DNA of 19,597 nt, taken from NCBI GenBank assembly GCA_036510735.1, contig DATCDK010000032.1:1-19597 (forward strand). The letters run 5' to 3'. Both the position numbers and the translations under genes were made by a program. Of this stretch, positions 14,861-19,597 are shown piece by piece. Below the pieces are notes generated by a model. It had not been told where the DNA came from and did no database searches. It saw only the letters and a program-made list of their open reading frames with translations. The first letter of the stretch is position 1, and each line of letters opens with the position of its first letter. This DNA comes from PALSA-607 sp036510735. Its GTDB lineage: Bacteria > Actinomycetota > Actinomycetes > Acidothermales > Acidothermaceae.

Positions 14861-15727
14861 CTAGCTGGGTCGACCCTCGTAGTCGTAGAACCCGTGGCCG
14901 GTCTTGCGGCCGAGCGCGCCGGCGTCGACCATCCGCTCCAGGAGCGCTGGAGGGGCGAACTTCTCGTCACCGGTCTCCGCGTAAATGGCCCGGGCCGCGT
15001 GCAGGATCACGTCGAGTCCCGTCAGGTCGACCGTCGCGAGCGGACCCATCACGTGCCCGAACCCGAGCCGGCACGCGGTATCGATGTCGGCCGGCGTTGC
15101 CACCCCGCCCTCGACGAGCGCCATCGCCTCGTTGACGAACGCGATCAGCAGCCGCGACGTCACGAACCCGGCGATGTCGCGCTCGACGACCACACACGTC
15201 TTTCCGAGCGCTTCGGCGAACGACCGCGCCCGGGCCAGCGTGTCGTCGGAGGTCTCGTCGCCGCGGACGAGCTCGCACAGCGCCATCATCGGCACGGGCG
15301 AGAAGAAGTGTGTGCCGACGACGCGGTCGGGTCGCTGCGTTGCCGCCGCGATCTTCGTGATCGGAATCGCAGTGGTGTTCGTCGCGAGAATCGCGTCCGG
15401 GTCCGCGCGTCGGTCGAGCTCGCTGAAGATCCGCTGCTTCAGCTCGAGTTGCTCGAACACTGCTTCGACCACGATCTGCGCGCTCGCGATATCGCCGAGA
15501 TCCGTGGTGGTCACGATCCTCGCGCGGGCAGCTTCGGCGTCGTCCGCACTGAGGCTGCCCTTGGCGACGAAGCGGAGCTGCGACGCCACGATCGCCGTCA
15601 TCGCGCGGTCAACCGCTTCGGAGGTCGTGTCGTGCAGCACGACGTCATAGCCCGCCTGCGCAGCGACCTGGGCGATGCCCGACCCCATCAATCCCGCGCC
15701 AATAACCGCGACGCGACCCGCTGTCAC
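14861..15727 (-). CDS. hbd: 3-hydroxybutyryl-CoA (3-hydroxyacyl-CoA) dehydrogenase
   Basis: This NAD(P)-dependent enzyme interconverts acetoacetyl-CoA and 3-hydroxybutyryl-CoA, or longer homologues. The 288-residue protein begins with the Rossmann motif VIGAGLMGSG (9-18). VVEAVFE (87-93) and ATNTTAIPI (115-123) follow. The active-site GTHFFSPVP has His140, and Glu152 pairs with it in the family. GFVTSRLL (188-195) and the C-terminal dimerisation domain end in GRKTGHGFYDY. Length is normal for a single-function enzyme. The GTG start shares GTGA with the murA stop and has no good ribosome site of its own, so it should be translated by coupling to murA, an unexpected partner for fatty-acid or butyrate metabolism. 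Confidence 0.92.
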   Translation of the reverse strand: MTAGRVAVIGAGLMGSGIAQVAAQAGYDVVLHDTTSEAVDRAMTAIVASQLRFVAKGSLSADDAEAARARIVTTTDLGDIASAQIVVEAVFEQLELKQRIFSELDRRADPDAILATNTTAIPITKIAAATQRPDRVVGTHFFSPVPMMALCELVRGDETSDDTLARARSFAEALGKTCVVVERDIAGFVTSRLLIAFVNEAMALVEGGVATPADIDTACRLGFGHVMGPLATVDLTGLDVILHAARAIYAETGDEKFAPPALLERMVDAGALGRKTGHGFYDYEGRPS

Positions 15728-17004
15728 TGGTCGTACGCCATGGCCGATGGGTCATGCTCGCGAACCACGTCGGCGCCCAACGCCTGAAGCTGCTGCACGA
15801 AGCCGGCGTACCCGCGATCGATGTGGTGCAGTTCGCTCACCGTCGTCACGCCATCGGCAACGAGGCCAGCCAGCACGAGGCCAGCGCCGGCCCTGATGTC
15901 GGTCGCCGCGACGGGAGCGCCGGAAAGCCTTTCACGGCCGCGAATTACGGCATGGTGACCGTCAGTGCGGATGTCGGCGCCGAGGCGCACCAACTCTTGG
16001 ATGAAACGGAAGCGGCCCTCGAACACATTCTCCGTGACCATGGCGGCGCCGTCCGCAACGGAGTTCAGCGCGATGATCATCGGAAGGAAGTCGGTCGGGA
16101 ATCCGGGATACGGCAACGTCACGACGTCGACCGCTGATGCGCGACCGTTCATCTCGACGTGGAAGCCGTCGTCGAGTTCGCTTACCGCCGCACCACATCC
16201 GACGAGCCGGTCGAGCACGATCTCGAGATGCTCAGGCCGCGCGTTATGGATCTCGACATCGCCGCGCGTCATCACCGCGGCCATCGCGAACGTGCCGGCC
16301 ACGATGCGATCGGGCACTGTCGCGTGGCTGGTCGGCGACAGCGCCGTCACGCCCTGCACCTCGATCGTCGAACTCCCCGCCCCGTCGACCTTCGCGCCCA
16401 TGCCCTGCAGCATCCTGGCCAGGTCGACAATCTCGGGTTCGCGTGCGGCGTTGTCGATGATGGTCGTACCGCGCGCGAGCACGCCTGCCATCATCAGGTT
16501 CTCGGTCGCCCCGACACTGGGGAAGTCGAGCCACACCGGCGCGCCCACGAGCCCGTTCGGCGCGCGTGCGATCAGGAAGCCGTGCTCGCTCTCGAGCTCC
16601 GCTCCGAGCTTTTGCAGGCCGGCCACGTGCAGGTCGAGGCCGCGCGAGCCGATGTTGTCGCCGCCAGGCAGCGCGACATGCGCCTCGCCGCACCTGGCCA
16701 GTAGCGGACCGAGCACCGCGATCGAGGCACGCAGGCGACGGACGAGGTCGTAGTCGGCTTCGTCACCGATTTGATCCGGGACGTCGATGACCAGTCGCCC
16801 TGGTGTGCTCTCGATCTCGCAACCGAGGCGCCGCAGCAACTCCGCCATGATGTCGACGTCGAGGATGGCCGGCACCTGGGTGATCGTGGTGCGTCCAGGA
16901 GCGAGCAGCGAGGCCGCCATCAGCTTGAGCACGCTGTTCTTCGCGCCGGTGACGGTGACTTCACCCGCCAGCCGTGCTCCACCCGTGACCCTTATCCGCT
17001 CCAT
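15724..17004 (-). CDS. murA: UDP-N-acetylglucosamine 1-carboxyvinyltransferase
   Basis: MurA transfers enolpyruvate from PEP to UDP-GlcNAc, the first committed step of peptidoglycan synthesis in the cytoplasm. The 426-residue protein is full length: TGAKNSVLKLMAA has the catalytic Lys22-Asn23, RRLRASIAVLGP (89-100) and LPGGDNIGSRGLDLHV (112-127) form the active-site loop region, and PGFPTDFLPM is the conserved C-terminal motif. Asp116 stands where most bacteria have the Cys that fosfomycin alkylates, as in M. tuberculosis MurA, so intrinsic fosfomycin insensitivity is expected. It is divergent from the pduO-type gene with only 37 bases between, and overlaps the dehydrogenase downstream. A TAACAT box six bases before the ATG suggests a leaderless transcript. 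Confidence 0.97.
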   Translation of the reverse strand: MERIRVTGGARLAGEVTVTGAKNSVLKLMAASLLAPGRTTITQVPAILDVDIMAELLRRLGCEIESTPGRLVIDVPDQIGDEADYDLVRRLRASIAVLGPLLARCGEAHVALPGGDNIGSRGLDLHVAGLQKLGAELESEHGFLIARAPNGLVGAPVWLDFPSVGATENLMMAGVLARGTTIIDNAAREPEIVDLARMLQGMGAKVDGAGSSTIEVQGVTALSPTSHATVPDRIVAGTFAMAAVMTRGDVEIHNARPEHLEIVLDRLVGCGAAVSELDDGFHVEMNGRASAVDVVTLPYPGFPTDFLPMIIALNSVADGAAMVTENVFEGRFRFIQELVRLGADIRTDGHHAVIRGRERLSGAPVAATDIRAGAGLVLAGLVADGVTTVSELHHIDRGYAGFVQQLQALGADVVREHDPSAMAYDQ

Positions 17005-17010
17005 CGCCGC

Positions 17011-17016
17011 ATGTTA
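17011..17016 (-). promoter_or_regulatory. Putative -10 box of a leaderless murA transcript
   Basis: On the minus strand TAACAT (TANNNT type) is followed by six bases and then the murA ATG, so transcription would start at or near the A of the ATG. No purine-rich ribosome site is present. Leaderless mRNAs of this layout are common in actinobacteria. No clear -35 is seen. Confidence 0.45.
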
Positions 17017-17029
17017 GCCCGTAATTCCG

Positions 17030-17035
17030 TAGGCT
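17030..17035 (+). promoter_or_regulatory. Putative -10 box of a leaderless pduO-type transcript
   Basis: TAGGCT (TANNNT type) is followed by CCGAGC and then the ATG at 17042, the same six-base spacing as on the murA side of this 37-base gap. No good ribosome site is visible, which fits a leaderless start. The two -10 boxes lie 13 bases apart on opposite strands, so the polymerases may compete. Confidence 0.4.
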
Positions 17036-17041
17036 CCGAGC

Positions 17042-17629
17042 ATGCCTGTTCACTTGACGCGTATCTACACCAAGACCGGCGACGACGGAACCACCGCACT
17101 CGTCGACGGCTCCCGCACACCCAAGTCCGACCAGCGCCTGGCCGCATTCGGCGACTGCGACGAGGCGAACTCGGCACTCGGCGTCGCGCTGGCCCTGGGA
17201 GGGCTGCCCGTCGACGTCCAAGAGTTGTTGCTCCGCGTCCAAAACGACCTGTTCGACGTCGGGGCTGACCTCGCGACTCCGGTCATCGAGAACCCGCGCA
17301 CGATCCCGTTGCGCATCCTCGAGTCAGACATCGCGCGCATCGAGCAGGCGATCGATCACTACAACGCCCAGCTGCCCGAACTCGCGAGCTTCGTGCTGCC
17401 CGGTGGCAGTGCCGGAGCGGCACTGCTTCACGTCGTCCGCACGATCGTGCGGCGGGCCGAACGCCAGACCTGGTTGGCACTCGGACAGCACGGCCCATCG
17501 ATGAGCCCGCTGCCGGCGCGCTATCTGAACCGGTTGTCCGACCTGCTCTTCGTCCTCGCGCGTTACGCCAATACAACAGCCGCAGGCGGGGACGGCGATG
17601 TGTTGTGGAAGCCCGCCGGTAGCCGCTGA
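17042..17629 (+). CDS. pduO: Cob(I)alamin adenosyltransferase, PduO type
   Basis: The enzyme moves the adenosyl group of ATP to cob(I)alamin, making coenzyme B12. The 195-residue protein has the N-terminal ATP-binding motif TKTGDDGTT (10-18) and FGDCDEANSALG (36-47). LPELASFVLPGG (111-122) follows, with the helix containing RRAER (137-141) and the C-terminal LNRLSDLLFVLARYAN (162-177), all typical of PduO/EutT-fold trimeric enzymes and unlike CobA/BtuR. Length is standard. The head-to-head arrangement with murA repeats that of Rv1314c/Rv1315 in M. tuberculosis. No other cobalamin gene is nearby. A hairpin shortly after the stop should end the transcript. Confidence 0.95.
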   Translation: MPVHLTRIYTKTGDDGTTALVDGSRTPKSDQRLAAFGDCDEANSALGVALALGGLPVDVQELLLRVQNDLFDVGADLATPVIENPRTIPLRILESDIARIEQAIDHYNAQLPELASFVLPGGSAGAALLHVVRTIVRRAERQTWLALGQHGPSMSPLPARYLNRLSDLLFVLARYANTTAAGGDGDVLWKPAGSR

Positions 17630-17655
17630 TTCGTGGCTTAGTGGTCCCAGATCAG

Positions 17656-17685
17656 GGGCGGGCGTCGATAGGTCGACGCCCGCCC
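17656..17685. terminator. Bidirectional hairpin between pduO-type gene and exported-protein gene
   Basis: GGGCGGGCGTCGA (17656-17668) pairs perfectly with TCGACGCCCGCCC (17673-17685) around a TAGG loop, a 13-base stem. It lies between two convergent stops (17629 plus, 17703 minus) and can serve both. There is no U-tract. Confidence 0.75.
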
Positions 17686-17702
17686 GTGTCGCTCACGTTG
17701 AT

Positions 17703-18257
17703 CTAGAAGGCGGCCTCGTCGACCCAGTAGTCGATCGAGACGGGGGAACCCTGCTGTAAGCCGTTTGCGAATGACGGGTCGACGGCGCCGCCAGTGAGCA
17801 CTTGGTCGGAGGAGCCGGCCGGAACCGATGCCGATGGGCCGAGGTCGAATGCGGTGGCAGGCAGACTCAGGCTGCCAGCGCCTGTGCTCGAGTTGTCCCA
17901 CTCGACTCCGTAGGAGCGGTGTAGTGAAAGAAGCTGCGCCGGGGTCGGATAAACGGCCGCGTCGGTGAAGGTGATGGTGGTGGCCTGAAGGGCCAGGACG
18001 TTCACCGCGAACGCGTTGGGGTTGTTGAAGTGGATGTCGACTTTGAGGGGCTGTCCAGGGTAGAGGTCTTCGACGGTAGCCGTGGCGATGACAGGCTGAA
18101 CGGTACCGACCTTGCCGGACGCGGTGACGGTCTGGCTGGTGTGCCAGGCGTTGCTAGCCAGCGCGACCCCGCCGACTGACAGTGCAGCGGCCACGACGGG
18201 CGTAACTGTCCAGGCAAGCTTGCGGCTGACCCTCATGCGGCGATTGGATTCAGTCAT
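17703..18257 (-). CDS. Exported beta-rich protein of unknown function
   Basis: A longer frame reaches 18314, but the ATG at 18257 is preferred because GGAG stands seven bases before it and a proper signal peptide begins there. The 184-residue product has a basic start (RRMRVSRK, 6-13) and a hydrophobic core (about 15-34, TPVVAAALSVGGVALA). Probable cleavage lies near ASNA (34-37), followed by WHTSQTVTASGKVGTV. The mature part looks like a beta-sandwich with LYPGQPLKVDIHFNNPNAFAV (65-85); the LYPG and NPN-x-x-x-V pattern recurs in secreted actinobacterial proteins, some of them exported with SipW-type signals. It lacks cysteines and an LPxTG anchor. It could be a third client of the SipW-type peptidase, but the AFSATT junction is absent, so ordinary Sec processing is equally possible. 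The gene stands alone after a long leader. Confidence 0.7.
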   Translation of the reverse strand: MTESNRRMRVSRKLAWTVTPVVAAALSVGGVALASNAWHTSQTVTASGKVGTVQPVIATATVEDLYPGQPLKVDIHFNNPNAFAVNVLALQATTITFTDAAVYPTPAQLLSLHRSYGVEWDNSSTGAGSLSLPATAFDLGPSASVPAGSSDQVLTGGAVDPSFANGLQQGSPVSIDYWVDEAAF

Positions 18258-18636
18258 TGTTTTACTCCGTTCCCGAGCATGGGCTCGGACGTGTGGCATC
18301 GATGGTCGGCGCAAGCCGACCGTGCCAAAGGGAAATGATTCGCACCGGATGCGGCCCGCGGGATCCTTGGCGCACGTGTTAGTGCGACACCGCGAGATGA
18401 CCCGCGATATCGAACACCTACGTGTACGACAAACCCCCGTGTGACCACGCCGCGCCGCGACGCATTCTTGGACCGGGTCGGTTTCGCCGTGGCTCCATGC
18501 GGACTAGGCGACCAATGACGCCCGCATATCAATGCCCCCCAGGAGGAACGAAACCTAGTCAAGCAGTCGGCCCCCGGACCGGCTATCGGCCGAACGTATT
18601 CGCCGGTGCCGCACACGGAGTAACTGCCTACTCGGC
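18258..18636. other. 379-base gap with long, hairpin-rich leader of the exported protein
   Basis: This lies between the glutamate dehydrogenase stop and the exported-protein start, both on the minus strand. A two-part hairpin covers 18294-18327 (outer TGGCA/TGCCA, inner GGTCGGC/GCCGACC, 4-base loop). CCGAGC/GCTCGG (18273-18288) forms a second stem just upstream of the GGAG ribosome site and might control its access. No tRNA or known riboswitch is recognised. The plus strand has AGGAGGA at about 18541-18547 without a start codon after it. No gene is supported. Confidence 0.45.
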
Positions 18637-19597
18637 TTAGGCGCGCGGGAGGGCGGCCGCACGAGCGAGTGCTCGCACTTCACGTAGTGCCACCGAAAGC
18701 GTTGCAAGATCGGCGCCGTCGCTCGCACTGATGTCGTCGACGAATGCGGTCGCCCGCGCGAGTGCGGCCTCGTTCACCTGCTGCCACGCGGCGATCCGCG
18801 CGTCCGCCGACATCGTCGACGGCGTCGAGAGCAACACATCCGTTGTCAGCTCTGCGTGCGCGGCCTCGAGGTCGTCGCGCGCGGCGGCCCTCGCCAACGT
18901 GTGCCAGCGACTGTCGCGAGGCAATGCGCCGATGAGGGTTCCGAGCCGCGAGAGGCCAAGCTCATCGGCGAGTGCGAAGTGAACGGCGGCCACCTCCTCG
19001 ACGTCCAGCTTCGTCTGCAACGCGATGTCGACGACGGCGAGCGCGGAGAGCCCTTCAGTGAGGATCATTGCGCGCGAGGCGACATCGTCGGGGACCCCGG
19101 CGTCGATGAGACGGTCACGTGCTGCGGTGAGGTTCTCCGCATCACTGCCGCGCAGATTCTCTGACAATCCGTCGAGGACGGTCGCGATGCCCCAACTCAG
19201 TTGGTTGACGGTCTCAGGAACGTCGATCGGCGGCCGGCGATTAGCCAGGAACCATCGCGTCGCACGATCAAGCAGTTGCCGGACGCCGAGCAGCAGCCCG
19301 GTCTGCACATCGCTCGTGACCACGTCATCGAGCGCTTCGATCTCGCGCCACAACTCGTCGACGCGAAATGCGCGGCGGGTCGCCGTGTGCGCGCGGGTGA
19401 TGTCGGCGACCGATGCCGCGGTCTCCCCCACGACGCGGAACAGGAACGTGCTGCCCGACAGGTTGACCAGCTCGTTGGAGAGCTGGGTTGCAATGATTTC
19501 GCGGCGCAACGGATGCTGCGTCATCGTCGTGGCGAATCGCTCCCGCAGTGCGCTCGGGAAGTAGTCGACGAGAGCTTGCTGGGCAAAGTTCTCGTCA
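18637..19597 (-). CDS. gdh: NAD-specific glutamate dehydrogenase, C-terminal part (5' end outside window)
   Basis: The frame is open through the right edge. Before the internal Met at 19524 it reads LVDYFPSALRERFATT, so that Met is not the start. About 319 residues are present: the helical C-terminal region of the large (about 1600-residue) NAD-dependent glutamate dehydrogenases. Recognisable blocks are HPLRREIIATQLSNELVN, GSTFLFRV, TKLDVEEVAAVHFALADELG and ARAAARDDLEAAHAELTTDVL. The enzyme oxidises glutamate to 2-oxoglutarate and ammonia, mainly for catabolism. The dehydrogenase active site is outside the window and cannot be checked. The C-terminus ends normally at a TAA. No terminator is obvious in the following bases. 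Confidence 0.93.
   Translation of the reverse strand, partial: DENFAQQALVDYFPSALRERFATTMTQHPLRREIIATQLSNELVNLSGSTFLFRVVGETAASVADITRAHTATRRAFRVDELWREIEALDDVVTSDVQTGLLLGVRQLLDRATRWFLANRRPPIDVPETVNQLSWGIATVLDGLSENLRGSDAENLTAARDRLIDAGVPDDVASRAMILTEGLSALAVVDIALQTKLDVEEVAAVHFALADELGLSRLGTLIGALPRDSRWHTLARAAARDDLEAAHAELTTDVLLSTPSTMSADARIAAWQQVNEAALARATAFVDDISASDGADLATLSVALREVRALARAAALPRA

Noticed and set aside
17703..18314. Longer version of the exported protein starting at 18314
   Set aside because: The extra 19 residues precede a strong ribosome site and spoil the signal peptide; ATG 18257 is the better start.
18258..18636. Known riboswitch or tRNA
   Set aside because: No cloverleaf or T-loop, and no match to the cobalamin, c-di-GMP or c-di-AMP patterns I can recall; only hairpins are supported.
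18637..19524. Complete 295-residue protein
   Set aside because: The frame continues without a stop to the window edge and the upstream codons match the glutamate dehydrogenase family, so the Met at 19524 is internal.

Overview
The window is GC-rich and carries clear actinobacterial markers. These are a NucS mismatch-specific endonuclease (the actinobacterial/archaeal substitute for MutS/MutL), a MurA with Asp in place of the PEP-binding Cys, murA and a PduO-type cobalamin adenosyltransferase head to head (as Rv1315/Rv1314c in Mycobacterium tuberculosis), and the C-terminus of a large-type NAD-glutamate dehydrogenase. GTG and TTG starts are common and many neighbouring genes overlap. I would place the organism in Actinomycetota, but cannot name a genus. 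I see no rRNA, tRNA, CRISPR array, transposase or integrase.

Layout. Bases 1-404 (minus) hold a DMT-type transporter cut by the window edge. Bases 736-1233 (plus) hold an orphan type IV prepilin, and 1313-1981 (plus) nucS, which ends at a bidirectional hairpin. From 2067 to 14040 everything is on the minus strand. Read in the direction of transcription, it consists of cassette 2 (MoxR ATPase 13012-14040, DUF58 11953-13002, TgpA-like transglutaminase 9885-11972); a secretion module (two paralogous small exported proteins at 9083-9712 and 8221-8838, then a signal peptidase fused to a LamG domain at 6364-8106); a possible 54-residue membrane peptide (6254-6418); and cassette 1 (MoxR 5250-6257, DUF58 4145-5257, TgpA-like 2067-4148). 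Bases 14361-14693 encode a STAS-domain protein. After it comes a housekeeping block: 3-hydroxyacyl-CoA dehydrogenase overlapping murA on the minus strand, then the divergent pduO-type gene. An exported beta-rich protein (17703-18257) and the end of the NAD-glutamate dehydrogenase (18637 to the edge), both minus, close the window.

How it fits together. The central secretion module is the most unusual part. The peptidase is of the SipW/ER type (Ser/His dyad). Its own chain continues through a second membrane segment and then an Ala-Phe-Ser-Ala-Thr-Thr junction that is also present at the predicted cleavage site of both small exported proteins. The enzyme therefore appears to be covalently joined to a substrate of its own class, a LamG adhesin-like domain that it could release by cutting itself. 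Two MoxR-DUF58-transglutaminase cassettes flank this module in the same orientation. Cassette 1 may be translationally linked to it through the small overlapping ORF. This suggests, by inference only, a surface-protein export and remodelling locus inserted between the conserved nucS and murA genes.
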